Below are positions 24,561 to 33,929 of a stretch of DNA of 64,000 bases, piece by piece. A program made the position numbers and the translations under genes. Under the pieces are notes generated by a model. The model made no database searches and was not told where the DNA came from. It saw nothing but the letters and a program-made list of their open reading frames with translations. This DNA is from Colidextribacter sp. OB.20 (GTDB lineage: Bacteria > Bacillota > Clostridia > Oscillospirales > Oscillospiraceae), in the NCBI RefSeq assembly GCF_009911595.1, contig NZ_QWKG01000019.1:1-64000 (forward strand), read 5' to 3'. The stretch's first letter is position 1; every line of letters begins with the position of its first letter.

Positions 24561-25001
24561 ATGAGCGGGGCGGCAAAATACTTCATCGTAGAGGCCGGCG
24601 CCATGCCGGAAATTTTCCGAAAGGTGGCTGAGGCCAAGCGTCTGCTGGAGACAGGAGAGGAGCGGACCGTCAACGGCGCGGCCCAGGCGGTGAGCATCAG
24701 CCGCAGCGCCTTCTATAAGTATAAGGACGCGGTGCGGCCCTTCAACGACATGCTCCACGGGCGCATCGTCACCTTCCAGGTGATGCTGAAGGATGAGCCG
24801 GGGGTGCTGTCCGGGGTGCTCAACGTCCTGGCAGGCACCGGGGTGAATATCCTCACCATCAACCAGAGCATTCCGGTCAACGGCTGCGCGGTGGTCACCA
24901 TGACGGCGGAGACCTCCGCCCTGCGGGATTCCCTGGAGGAGGTGCTGGCCCACGTCTCCGCCGGCGCAGGAGTCATCAAGTGCGAGATCCTGGCGGGGTA
25001 A
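24561..25001 (+). CDS. ACT domain protein (UPF0735/PheB family)
   Basis: 146 residues. The N-terminal part is helix-turn-helix-like (NGAAQAVSISRSAFYKYKDA), and the C-terminal ACT domain (~75-146) has LKDEPGVLSGVLNVLAGTGV and NILTINQSIP. ACT domains bind amino acids; the family precedes homoserine dehydrogenase in many Firmicutes, as here, so a role in sensing amino acids for the aspartate pathway is likely but unproven. The ATG at 24561 follows GGAGGAG. A palindromic repeat separates it from hom. Confidence 0.88.
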   Translation: MSGAAKYFIVEAGAMPEIFRKVAEAKRLLETGEERTVNGAAQAVSISRSAFYKYKDAVRPFNDMLHGRIVTFQVMLKDEPGVLSGVLNVLAGTGVNILTINQSIPVNGCAVVTMTAETSALRDSLEEVLAHVSAGAGVIKCEILAG

Positions 25002-25015
25002 AAAGCTGAAGGCAG

Positions 25016-25048
25016 TCTGTAGGGGCGCATGATAGCCGCCCCTACAGA
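25016..25048. repeat. Short perfect palindrome of the GTAGGGG family between the ACT gene and hom
   Basis: TCTGTAGGGGCG / CGCCCCTACAGA, 12 bp perfect arms around a CATGATAGC loop. A minimal form of the repeat family. Confidence 0.7.
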
Positions 25049-25079
25049 CGACAAAATAAATTCTGGAGGAGAAAAAAGA

Positions 25080-26291
25080 ATGGTAAACGTAGCGATTTTG
25101 GGCTTTGGCACCGTGGGCTCCGGCGTGGCCGAGGTGCTCACCACCAACGGCGGCATCATTGACCACCGGGTGAACGACCTGGTGCGGCTGAAATATATTG
25201 TGGACGTGCGGGACTTCCCGGACAGCCCCTATGCGGACCTGTTTGTCAAGGATTTCGCCGTTCTGGAGAACGACCCGGAGCTGGACATTGTGGTGGAGAC
25301 CATCGGCGGGGCGAAGATCGCCCTGGATTTCACTACCCGGGCCTTAAAGGCGGGCAAGAGCGTGGTCACCTCCAACAAGGAGTTGGTGGCTGCCCACGGC
25401 TATGAGCTGCTTCAGCTGGCGAAGGAACACGGGTGCAGCTATCTCTTTGAGGCCAGCGTGGGCGGGGGCATCCCCATTCTGCGGCCTCTCACCTCCTGCC
25501 TGGCCGCCAACGAGCTGGAGGAAGTCACCGGCATCCTCAACGGCACCACCAACTATATCCTCACCCGGATGATCAAGGCGGGGCTCACCTTCGACCAAGC
25601 TTTGGCCGAGGCTCAGGCCAACGGCTATGCGGAGAAGGACCCCACCGCCGACGTGGACGGCCACGACGCCTGCCGGAAAATCTGCATCCTGGCGGCTCTG
25701 TCCTTCGGTCGGCACGTCTACCCCGACCAAGTGCCCACCCAGGGCATCCGGCAGGTCACTCTGGAGGACGTGGCCTACGCCGACTCGGTGGGCTATAAGA
25801 TCAAGCTGCTGGGCCGCTGCCTGCGCCAGCCTGAGGGCAGAGTGTGCGCCTTCGTCGCCCCCCACCTGGTGCCCGGGGACAACCCGCTGGCCGGGGTGGA
25901 GGACGTGTTCAACGCCATCGCCGTCACCGGCAACGCCATCGGCGACGTGATGTTCTACGGCCGGGGCGCAGGCAAGCTGCCCACCGCCTCCGCCGTGGTG
26001 GCCGACGTGATCGACATCGCCAAGGACCTGAAGAAGGACCGGCACAACGGCTGGGAGGAGGGTGCCCCCGACCTGGTGGTATCCGCCGACATCCTCAGCT
26101 CCCCCTGGTATGTCCGGGCTCGGATGTCTGTTGACGAGGCGAAGAAGCGCTGCGGCGACATCCAACTGCTGGCCCGGAGCGGCGCCCCCGCCGGGGAGGC
26201 GGCCTTCCTCACCGCCCCCATGACTGAGCCGGAGCTGAGAGAGAAGCTGTCCGGCGCGGATGCAGGCTCTGTGTTCCGGGTGCTGGCCTGA
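25080..26291 (+). CDS. hom: Homoserine dehydrogenase
   Basis: 403 residues. Reduces aspartate semialdehyde to homoserine for Thr/Met synthesis. The Rossmann motif ILGFGTVGSGVAEVL (~6-20), the catalytic-domain signature GILNGTTNYILTRM and the metal/active-site stretch ANGYAEKDPTADVDGHDACR with Lys are clear. The C-terminal part is a divergent ACT-like domain. The ATG at 25080 follows GGAGGAG; the longer frame to 25029 runs through a repeat. It forms a functional group with the ACT gene before and aspartokinase after. Confidence 0.95.
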   Translation: MVNVAILGFGTVGSGVAEVLTTNGGIIDHRVNDLVRLKYIVDVRDFPDSPYADLFVKDFAVLENDPELDIVVETIGGAKIALDFTTRALKAGKSVVTSNKELVAAHGYELLQLAKEHGCSYLFEASVGGGIPILRPLTSCLAANELEEVTGILNGTTNYILTRMIKAGLTFDQALAEAQANGYAEKDPTADVDGHDACRKICILAALSFGRHVYPDQVPTQGIRQVTLEDVAYADSVGYKIKLLGRCLRQPEGRVCAFVAPHLVPGDNPLAGVEDVFNAIAVTGNAIGDVMFYGRGAGKLPTASAVVADVIDIAKDLKKDRHNGWEEGAPDLVVSADILSSPWYVRARMSVDEAKKRCGDIQLLARSGAPAGEAAFLTAPMTEPELREKLSGADAGSVFRVLA

Positions 26292-26319
26292 GAGGACGCG
26301 GGCGCATAGAATAGAAAAA

Positions 26320-26447
26320 GGCTCCCCCCTTGTGGGGGAGCTGTCAGCCGCAGGCTGACTGAGGGGGACGCCCTTCCACCGTTTTATGGCTATCGTCCCC
26401 CCTCCGTCACGGCTTCGCCGTGCCACCTCCCCCACAGGGGGGGAGGC
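26320..26447. repeat. Long palindromic intergenic repeat (GGCTCCCCC...GGGGGAGG type)
   Basis: Begins GGCTCCCCCCTTGTGGGGGA, contains GTCAGCCGCAGGCTGAC, and ends CACCTCCCCCACAGGGGGG. A nested GTCACGGCTTCGCCGTG hairpin is present. It is distinct from the GTAGGG family. I recall this type as frequent in Ruminococcaceae/Oscillospiraceae genomes. It separates hom from aspartokinase. Confidence 0.75.
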
Positions 26448-26486
26448 GGGGTAAAACGATTTAAACCTTTAGGGGGAATACCATAC

Positions 26487-27710
26487 ATGGCTCTGATCGT
26501 ACAAAAATTCGGCGGCAGCTCGGTGGCCGACGCGGACAAGGTCCGCAATGTGGCCCGTATCGTCACCGAGACCTACCGCAAGGGACACAGTGTGGTGGTG
26601 GTTCTGTCCGCACAGGGGGACACCACCGACGACCTGATCGAAAAGGCCCGGGAAATCAACCCCAAGGCCTCCAAGCGGGAGATGGACATGCTGCTTGCCA
26701 CCGGCGAGCAGATTTCCATCGCCCTGTGCGCCATGGCCATCGAGCGCATGGGCTATCAGGTCATCTCGCTCACCGGCTGGCAGGCTGGAATGCTCACCGA
26801 CTCGTCCTACTCAGCCGCCCGGATCAAGCGAATCCGCACCGAGCGCATTCAGAAGGAGCTGGATAAGCACAAGATCGTCATTGTGGCCGGCTTCCAGGGC
26901 ATCAATAAGTATGACGATTTCACCACCCTGGGCCGGGGAGGCTCCGATACCTCCGCCGTGGCCCTGGCCGCCGCCCTCCACGCCGACCTGTGTCAGATCT
27001 ATACCGATGTGGACGGCGTCTACACAGCCGATCCCCGGCGGGTGAAGGGGGCCTATAAGCTGGAGGAGATTACCTTCGACGAGATGCTGGAGCTGGCCAG
27101 CCTGGGCGCTCAGGTGCTCCACAACCGCTCGGTGGAGATGGCCAAGCGGTACAACGTCAATCTGGAGGTACTGTCCAGCTTCAGCGGAAAGCCCGGTACA
27201 AAAGTGAAGGAGGTCGTCAAGAAGATGGAAAAAACACATGTCAGCGGCGTGGCCAAGGACAAGGACGTAGCCCGGGTTGCTCTGGTGGAGCTGGCCGACC
27301 AGCCCGGTATCGCATTTAAGATTTTCTCCCTGCTGGCCCAGAAGGGCATCAATGTGGACATTATTTTACAGTCTATCGGCCGCGACAACAGCAAGGACAT
27401 CAGCTTTACCGTGGCCCGGGGAGACGCTCAGGCCGCCCGCGCGGTGATGGAGGAGCACAAGGACTCCATTGGCTTCAAAACGGTGGAGGTCAACGAGCAG
27501 GTGGCCAAGGTATCCATCGTGGGCGCCGGTATGGTGAACAACGCCGGCGTGGCCTGCAAGATGTTTGAGGCCCTGTACTCCGCCGGAATCAATATCAACA
27601 TGATCTCCACCAGCGAGATCAAGGTCTCCGTCCTGGTGGACGAGCGGGACGCCGACCGGGCTGTTCAGGCGATCCACGACCGCTTCTTCAGCGAGTTTGG
27701 CAACGCGTAA
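26487..27710 (+). CDS. lysC: Aspartokinase
   Basis: 407 residues. Phosphorylates aspartate, the entry step to Lys/Thr/Met and, in sporeformers, dipicolinate. The kinase domain starts LIVQKFGGSSVADADKV and has TLGRGGSDTSAVALAAALHA and YTDVDGVYTADPR. Two ACT domains follow (~265-400: LADQPGIAFKIFSLLAQKGI and VNNAGVACKMFEALYSAGIN), which bind the feedback amino acid. GGGGGAAT precedes the ATG. A terminator follows. A palindromic repeat in the gap upstream may uncouple it from hom. Confidence 0.96.
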   Translation: MALIVQKFGGSSVADADKVRNVARIVTETYRKGHSVVVVLSAQGDTTDDLIEKAREINPKASKREMDMLLATGEQISIALCAMAIERMGYQVISLTGWQAGMLTDSSYSAARIKRIRTERIQKELDKHKIVIVAGFQGINKYDDFTTLGRGGSDTSAVALAAALHADLCQIYTDVDGVYTADPRRVKGAYKLEEITFDEMLELASLGAQVLHNRSVEMAKRYNVNLEVLSSFSGKPGTKVKEVVKKMEKTHVSGVAKDKDVARVALVELADQPGIAFKIFSLLAQKGINVDIILQSIGRDNSKDISFTVARGDAQAARAVMEEHKDSIGFKTVEVNEQVAKVSIVGAGMVNNAGVACKMFEALYSAGININMISTSEIKVSVLVDERDADRAVQAIHDRFFSEFGNA

Positions 27711-27721
27711 ACAGACAGAAA

Positions 27722-27757
27722 GAGGGACGGCAGGCGCCGTCCCTCTTGATTTTTTTG
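27722..27757. terminator. Terminator after aspartokinase (can act on both strands)
   Basis: GAGGGACGGC/GCCGTCCCTC stem with an AGGC loop and a TTGATTTTTTT tail. The tail doubles as the -35 region of the toxin promoter. On the minus strand it could end the antisense RNA. Confidence 0.75.
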
Positions 27758-27774
27758 ATTGACCGGGGTATACT
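27746..27774 (+). promoter_or_regulatory. Promoter for the candidate type I toxin
   Basis: TTGATT (27746-27751), a 17-base spacer and TATACT (27769-27774). The start site would be near 27781, about 50 bases before the toxin ATG. Confidence 0.6.
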
Positions 27775-27784
27775 GCCGTTAAGC

Positions 27785-28010
27785 AAGAGAGGCGGGGCCA
27801 AGCCTCAGCAAGTACCCAGGAGGTGAGGCCGATGAGCGCAGGCGAAATCATAGCATTACTTATGCTTATTATTGCGGCGATTCAATTAGGCCACAACCTA
27901 AAGAAGTAGCCGCCCCCACGGACTAAGCAGGAAAGCGGCATTTTCTCAAGCTATAAACTTGTTGAAAGATTGACCGCCAACCGGCCCCAATCCGGTTGAC
28001 CGCCCTCTTG
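27785..28010 (-). ncRNA. Candidate antisense antitoxin RNA
   Basis: Predicted transcript from the minus-strand promoter at 28045-28017, running leftwards across the untranslated 3' end and coding part of the toxin mRNA. Near its 5' end it can form AACCGG/CCGGTT stem-loops (27978-27998), complementary to the same hairpin in the toxin mRNA, as in kissing-type antisense control. The 3' end is uncertain: a GAGGC/GCCTC hairpin at 27788-27806 or the terminator at 27722. Confidence 0.5.
27832..27909 (+). CDS. Candidate type I toxin: 25-residue hydrophobic peptide
   Basis: A short frame preceded by a strong AGGAGGTGAGG. The product starts MSAGEIIALLMLIIAAIQL and ends in a basic NLKK tail, so it is a single membrane helix. 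Size, hydrophobic core, charged tail and strong ribosome binding site match holin-like/TxpA-type toxins that depolarise or damage the membrane. A consensus promoter on the opposite strand (28045-28017) would make an RNA complementary to this gene's 3' part. The function is inferred from arrangement; a small non-toxic membrane peptide is the alternative. Confidence 0.65.
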   Translation: MSAGEIIALLMLIIAAIQLGHNLKK

Positions 28011-28016
28011 TCCTAT

Positions 28017-28045
28017 ATTATAACAGCCCTCCGGCGCTCTGTCAA
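28017..28045 (-). promoter_or_regulatory. Consensus sigma-A promoter for the antisense RNA
   Basis: On the minus strand TTGACA (28045-28040) and TATAAT (28022-28017) with exactly 17 bases between. No protein gene on the minus strand begins downstream of it. Confidence 0.85.
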
Positions 28046-28067
28046 GCCGGTTTTAGGAGGAGACACC

Positions 28068-28838
28068 ATGCGCTTGTTCGACACCCACGCCCACTATGAC
28101 TCCGGGGCCTTCAACGCCGACCGGCTGGAGGTTCTGGCCTCCATGCCTGAAAAAGGGGTGGAGCTGATTCTGAACCCCGGCTGTGATCTGGAAAGCTCAC
28201 AGACGGCGGCAGAGCTCTCGGAGCGGTTTCCCTTCGTCTACGCCGCCGTGGGGGTCCACCCCTCCGACTGCGGTCCCTGGGAGGACAGCTGGCCAGACGC
28301 CCTCCGGGCCCTGGCCGCCCGTCCAAAGGTAAGGGCCATCGGGGAAATCGGCCTGGACTACTACTGGAAGGAAAACCCACCCCATGACTTCCAGCAGAAG
28401 GTGTTCCATTCCCAGCTGGAATTGGCGGAGGAATTACATCTGCCTGTGATTGTCCATGACCGGGAGGCACACCGCGACTGTCTGGAGGTGGTCCGCGCCC
28501 ACCCCAATGTCACCGGGGTGTACCACTGCTACTCCGGGAGCCTGGAGGACGCCAAAACCCTGGTGAAGCTGGGCTGGATGCTGTCCTTCACCGGGGTGGT
28601 CACCTATAAGAACGCCCGGAGGTCTCTGGAGGTCATCGACTGGCTGCCCATGGACCGGATCATGATCGAGACCGACTCCCCCTACCTGACCCCCGAGCCC
28701 TTCCGGGGCAAGCGGAACGACTCGGGCTATGTGTACCGGGTGGCGGAGACCATCGCCCAGGTGAAGGGGATGACGCCCGACGAGGCGGCAGAGGTCACGC
28801 TGGAGAACGGAAAGCGGTTTTTCGGGATTGCGCCGTAG
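28068..28838 (+). CDS. tatD: TatD family hydrolase (metal-dependent DNase)
   Basis: 256 residues. The metal ligands of the amidohydrolase fold are visible: His7 and His9 (DTHAH), Glu in AIGEIGLDYYW, His in PVIVHDREAH, His in YHCYSG and Asp in IETDSPYLTPEPFRG. TatD enzymes are 3'-5' exonucleases active on DNA. TAGGAGGAG precedes the ATG at 28068. The TAG stop is supplied by the start of a GTAGG repeat. A family-specific radical SAM gene follows, as in many anaerobes. Confidence 0.93.
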   Translation: MRLFDTHAHYDSGAFNADRLEVLASMPEKGVELILNPGCDLESSQTAAELSERFPFVYAAVGVHPSDCGPWEDSWPDALRALAARPKVRAIGEIGLDYYWKENPPHDFQQKVFHSQLELAEELHLPVIVHDREAHRDCLEVVRAHPNVTGVYHCYSGSLEDAKTLVKLGWMLSFTGVVTYKNARRSLEVIDWLPMDRIMIETDSPYLTPEPFRGKRNDSGYVYRVAETIAQVKGMTPDEAAEVTLENGKRFFGIAP

Positions 28839-28901
28839 GTCGCGACGACTCCGGCACGCCGTTATTTGAGAGGCGGCGGGCCGAGGTCGTCTCGCCCTGC
28901 A
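28835..28901. repeat. Palindromic GTAGG...CCCTGC repeat overlapping the tatD stop
   Basis: GTAGGTCGCGACGACTCCGG at the left and GGCCGAGGTCGTCTCGCCCTGC at the right form imperfect arms. The first TAG is the tatD stop codon. Confidence 0.75.
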
Positions 28902-28922
28902 CACAGGAAAGGAGCAATATTA

Positions 28923-29543
28923 ATGACCATTACCTATGAATACGAGGGCGCGCTGTACGTCAACCTGACCAACAGGTGCAACTGCGCCTGTGAGTTCTGC
29001 CTGCGTCAGGGCAAGGCCCAGGGCTCCATTTATACCGAGGACTCCCTGTGGCTGGAGCGGGAGCCCACCAGAGAGGAGGCCCTGGACAGCTTCCTCAGCC
29101 GGGACGTGTGCTCCTATCGGGAGATCGTGTTCTGCGGCTACGGCGAGCCCACCTACCGCATTGACGACCTGCTGTGGCTGGTGGACCGGCTGAAGGAGAA
29201 GTTCGGGGACAGGCTTCCCCCGGTGCGGATCAACACCAACGGCCACGCCAACCTCATCAACGGCCGGGATGTCTGTCCTGAGCTGAGGGGCCGTATCGAC
29301 ACCCTGTCCATTTCGCTGAATGCCGCCAATGCCTCAGACTATGCGGCCATTTGCCACCCTGCGCAGGGTGAGGCGGCCTGGCAGGCCATGCTGGACTTTG
29401 CCAGAAAGTCCGCCTCCTATGTGCCCAACGTGGTGATGACCATTGTGGACAAGGACAAGACTCCCCAGGAGATTGAGACCTGCCAGAAGATCGCCGAGCG
29501 CCTGGGGGTGAAACTGCGGGTCCGGAGCTTCATTGATTCCTGA
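28923..29543 (+). CDS. TatD-associated radical SAM protein
   Basis: 206 residues. The Cys-x3-Cys-x2-Cys cluster is in NRCNCACEFCLRQGKA, followed by the GYGEPTYR glycine motif and SISLNAANASDY, all typical of radical SAM enzymes. The short length and position right after tatD match the 'TatD family nuclease-associated radical SAM protein' group, whose reaction is unknown. GGAAAGGAG precedes the ATG at 28923. A palindromic repeat fills the 84-base gap to tatD. Confidence 0.9.
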   Translation: MTITYEYEGALYVNLTNRCNCACEFCLRQGKAQGSIYTEDSLWLEREPTREEALDSFLSRDVCSYREIVFCGYGEPTYRIDDLLWLVDRLKEKFGDRLPPVRINTNGHANLINGRDVCPELRGRIDTLSISLNAANASDYAAICHPAQGEAAWQAMLDFARKSASYVPNVVMTIVDKDKTPQEIETCQKIAERLGVKLRVRSFIDS

Positions 29544-29597
29544 CCGCTGATTTTAGCACTCCGACTGTCTGTTTGTGAACGAAATGTAAATCCTTTC

Positions 29598-29640
29598 AAA
29601 TCAACCCCAAATTTTTTGAAATTGGGGGTTGATTTTTTTG
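29598..29640 (+). terminator. Terminator after the radical SAM gene
   Basis: AAATCAACCCCAA / TTGGGGGTTGATTT stem with a T-rich loop and a T7 tail. The tail overlaps the groES -35 box. Confidence 0.8.
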
Positions 29641-29657
29641 CTGAAAGCGGTTATTAT
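29629..29657 (+). promoter_or_regulatory. groESL promoter
   Basis: TTGATT (29629-29634), a 17-base spacer and TATTAT (29652-29657), immediately upstream of the CIRCE operator. Confidence 0.7.
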
Positions 29658-29668
29658 CTTAGATGAAG

Positions 29669-29695
29669 TTAGCACTCAAAAGAATTAAGTGCTAA
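29669..29695 (+). promoter_or_regulatory. CIRCE operator (HrcA binding site)
   Basis: TTAGCACTC, a 9-base spacer, AAGTGCTAA: the class I heat-shock inverted repeat with one mismatch in the right arm. HrcA repression of groESL is established for this site in Firmicutes. Confidence 0.95.
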
Positions 29696-29747
29696 GTCAA
29701 GCATTTGTTGATCCTAAAAAATTAAGCTATATAAGGAGGAACCCGTT

Positions 29748-30032
29748 ATGAAACTCAAACCCCTGGCTGACCGCGTCATCGTGAAACTGGTGGAGGCTGA
29801 GGAGACCACCAAGGGCGGCATCATTCTCACCGGCGCCGCCAAGGAGAAGCCCGAGGTGGCCGAAGTGATTGCCGTCGGCCCCGGCGGCACGGTGGACGGC
29901 AAGGAGGTCGTCATGACCGTGCAGGTGGGCGACAAGGTCATCACCAGCAAGTACTCCGGCACCCAGGTCAAGCTGGACGGCGAGGAGGTCACCATCGTCC
30001 GCCAGAACGATATCCTGGCAGTTGTGGAGTAA
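29748..30032 (+). CDS. groES: Co-chaperonin GroES
   Basis: 94 residues, full length. Opens KLKPLADRVIVKLVEAEETT, with the mobile loop GGIILTGAAKEKPEVAEV and the C-terminal GEEVTIVRQNDILAVV. It caps the GroEL folding chamber. The promoter and CIRCE site lie upstream, and AGGAGG precedes the ATG. A 150-base gap holding a palindromic repeat separates it from groEL. Confidence 0.98.
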   Translation: MKLKPLADRVIVKLVEAEETTKGGIILTGAAKEKPEVAEVIAVGPGGTVDGKEVVMTVQVGDKVITSKYSGTQVKLDGEEVTIVRQNDILAVVE

Positions 30033-30067
30033 GACCCTTAGGGGCCCAGCAATTCCCGAAGGATTGT

Positions 30068-30148
30068 GTAGGGCGCGACCACTGGGCGCGCCGTTACAAA
30101 CAAATTGGCGGTACACATACGGCGCGCCGAGGTCGTCGTGCCCTACGC
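30068..30148. repeat. Palindromic GTAGGG...CCCTACGC repeat between groES and groEL
   Basis: GTAGGGCGCGACCACTGGGC and GCCGAGGTCGTCGTGCCCTAC arms flank a spacer that includes GGCGCGCCG. Present inside the transcribed groESL operon, so the mRNA carries a large hairpin. Confidence 0.8.
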
Positions 30149-30176
30149 CAAACCTGAAATGAAATTTTGGAGGTAA

Positions 30177-31808
<1,632 letters not shown>

Positions 31809-31821
31809 GCTGAATTTTTTG

Positions 31822-31852
31822 AGAGCCCGGCACTAGGTGCCGGGCTTTCTCT
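31822..31852 (+). terminator. Terminator of the groESL operon
   Basis: AGCCCGGCAC/GTGCCGGGCT stem with a TAG loop, then TTCTCT. Confidence 0.75.
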
Positions 31853-31943
31853 GTATCGGTCTTGTCGGTCATTTGATCGGGCGGCAAGCCCAGCCGCCAC
31901 GCCCTGCCAGTGATTGCTGGTTTTGCAAACTTTCACATTCCGC

Positions 31944-31972
31944 TTTACATCAGGATTGTTCTGACTTATAAT
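31944..31972 (+). promoter_or_regulatory. Sigma-A promoter for the TPR/DUF4037/DUF4125 operon
   Basis: TTTACA (31944-31949), a 17-base spacer and TATAAT (31967-31972). About 100 bases of untranslated leader precede the first ATG, with no recognised riboswitch. Confidence 0.75.
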
Positions 31973-32073
31973 GCTGTCAAGAAGATGATGTTCCAGGAAA
32001 AACGAGAGATTTCAAGATTTTGAGGCCTTCTTTTTCCTCTGTTCTGTCTGGAGCATCTTAAACGGAGGCTTAT

Positions 32074-32937
32074 ATGGATATCAACCAGTTTTTCACAAGG
32101 CTTGATACTTTTTTTGCAAACAAGGAAATGGCGGAAGCGGAAACCTACATGGAAGAAAGCTTAAAGGCCGCGGAACACAGCGGAGATCTCAGCTCCGCCA
32201 TTGCGATCTGCAACGAGCTTGGAGGATATTACCGCAAACTGTCCCGGTACAAGGAGGGCGCAGCGCTTTACGAAAAGGCCATTGCTTATTTAGAGCAGCT
32301 CGGCCTTTCCGGCAGCGAACACTACGCCACCACCCTGATGAATTACGCCACAACCTGCACACAGGCCGGTGAAAGAGAAAAAGCCCTTGCTTTTTTCCAG
32401 AGAGCCGCCGGGATTTTCACGGAAAAAGGGATGGCCGCGGATTACCGCATGGCTACGTTACATAATAATATCAGCTCTCTGTACCAGGACGCCGCGGATC
32501 TCCCAAACGCCGAGAAGCACTTGCAGATGGCCCTTTCAATTCTGGAAGGGCTGACGGGGACCGAATTGGAGGTCGCGATCACCTACACGAACTGGGCGCA
32601 GCTCTGCCTTGCCTCGAACCGGCTTGACGGCGCTGAGGAAAAAGCCCTGCTGGCCCTTGCCGCCTTTGAAAAGGCCGGCGGCGGTCAGGACACTCACTAT
32701 GCCGCGGCGGTCAATGTTTTGGGAAAAATCAACTATATCAAGAAGGACTACACAGCGGCCATAGCCCAGTTCAGACAGGCGATGGAGCTGATTGAGCAGG
32801 AGTTCGGCGACGGAAATCTGAGCTATGCCGTTCTTTGTGACAACACCGCCCGCTGTTACACGCAGCTTGGCGATGCCGAGCTTGCCAAGACCTTTGCGGA
32901 CAGGGCGAAGGCTATTTACGAAAGGGTCAGGGCATGA
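32074..32937 (+). CDS. Tetratricopeptide repeat protein
   Basis: 287 residues built of about six TPR helical hairpins, for example NELGGYYRKLSRYKEGAALY, MNYATTCTQAGEREKALAFF, HNNISSLYQDAADLPNAEKH and VLGKINYIKKDYTAAIAQFR. No signal peptide or other domain, so it is a cytosolic protein-protein interaction scaffold. GGAGG precedes the ATG. The stop overlaps the DUF4037 start (ATGA). The gene and its two followers use more A/T-ending codons than the flanking genes. Likely a partner of the DUF4037 and DUF4125 proteins; its exact role is unknown. Confidence 0.88.
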   Translation: MDINQFFTRLDTFFANKEMAEAETYMEESLKAAEHSGDLSSAIAICNELGGYYRKLSRYKEGAALYEKAIAYLEQLGLSGSEHYATTLMNYATTCTQAGEREKALAFFQRAAGIFTEKGMAADYRMATLHNNISSLYQDAADLPNAEKHLQMALSILEGLTGTELEVAITYTNWAQLCLASNRLDGAEEKALLALAAFEKAGGGQDTHYAAAVNVLGKINYIKKDYTAAIAQFRQAMELIEQEFGDGNLSYAVLCDNTARCYTQLGDAELAKTFADRAKAIYERVRA

Positions 32938-33893
32938 AGGGACTGGAGCTCGCCCAAAAATATTATGAGGCCTATGGGCGGGAAATGATTGAGCGGGTTG
33001 ACCCCTCTCTGTTTGCGCGGGTATCCGTCGGGCTTTGCGGGGAAGGCTCCCAGTGCTTTGACTTTGACGATGAAATTTCCCGGGACCACGACTTTGCGCC
33101 GGGCTTTTGCGTCTGGCTCAGTGATGAGGACTTCTCCCGTTATGGCCACGCACTGCGGAGGGCGTATGACAGTCTGCCTGACCGCTTCTGCGGATTTTCC
33201 AAAGAAAGCATCATCGCGGGGAACCGGCTGGGCGTTATGACCGGAGGGAGCTTCTACCGGCGATTTACAGGAAGCCCCGAGGGGCCCCAGAGCAATATGG
33301 ATTGGCTTATGACCCCGGAGGCGCACCTGGCCAGCGCCACAAACGGCCGGCTGTTCCACAACCAAAACACTGCCTTTTCCATGACCAGAGAAAAGCTTCT
33401 CGCCTTTTACCCTGAAGATGTACGCCGGAAAAAGATTGCCGCCCGTGCCGCCATTATGGCGCAGGCCGGACAGTACAACCTGCTTCGTCTCATCAGGCGG
33501 GAGGACAAAGTGGCCGCGAGCCTTGCGTTTGCCCGCTTTGCGGAGGCGTCAATCTCCATGGCACACCTTTTGAACCGGCGATACACCCCCTTTTACAAGT
33601 GGGGCTTTTACAATATGCGGACCCTGCCCAAGCTGGGCGGGGTGATTGCGCCCCTGCTCGCCTCGCTGGTTCGGATTCCCGCCCTTATAGGGGAAAAGCC
33701 TGCCCCGGTGGTCCACGAGGAGGCGTTTCAGCTGACTGAGGAAATTTGTGCCGCCACAGCGGAGGAGCTGCGCGCCCAGGCATTATCCTATACACCGGAC
33801 AGCTTTTTGCAGGGCCACATTAGTGAGATCATGGAGGGGATCAAAGACCCGCAGCTTCGGGCAATGCACCCCATGACAGACTGTCATAACTGA
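32934..33893 (+). CDS. DUF4037 protein, nucleotidyltransferase-like
   Basis: 319 residues. The N-terminal part has GLCGEGSQCFDFDDEISRDH followed by DFAPGF, the Gly-Ser ... Asp-x-Asp layout of the polymerase-beta nucleotidyltransferase fold, with likely metal ligands in RDHDF (~48-52). The remainder is helical and matches DUF4037 (RFAEASISMAHLLNRRYTPF, YKWGFYNMRTLPKLG). Such folds transfer NMP groups to proteins, RNA or small molecules; the substrate here is unknown. Coupled to the TPR gene by ATGA overlap and followed after 36 bases by the DUF4125 gene. Confidence 0.82.
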   Translation: MKGLELAQKYYEAYGREMIERVDPSLFARVSVGLCGEGSQCFDFDDEISRDHDFAPGFCVWLSDEDFSRYGHALRRAYDSLPDRFCGFSKESIIAGNRLGVMTGGSFYRRFTGSPEGPQSNMDWLMTPEAHLASATNGRLFHNQNTAFSMTREKLLAFYPEDVRRKKIAARAAIMAQAGQYNLLRLIRREDKVAASLAFARFAEASISMAHLLNRRYTPFYKWGFYNMRTLPKLGGVIAPLLASLVRIPALIGEKPAPVVHEEAFQLTEEICAATAEELRAQALSYTPDSFLQGHISEIMEGIKDPQLRAMHPMTDCHN

Positions 33894-33929
33894 CCACCAA
33901 ATGAAAATGAGTAAATCGGAGGGAGCAAT

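Noticed and set aside
25002-25079. Riboswitch or attenuator in front of hom
   Set aside because: The only structure is a 12-bp palindrome of the intergenic repeat family, without a leader peptide, T-box or riboswitch consensus.
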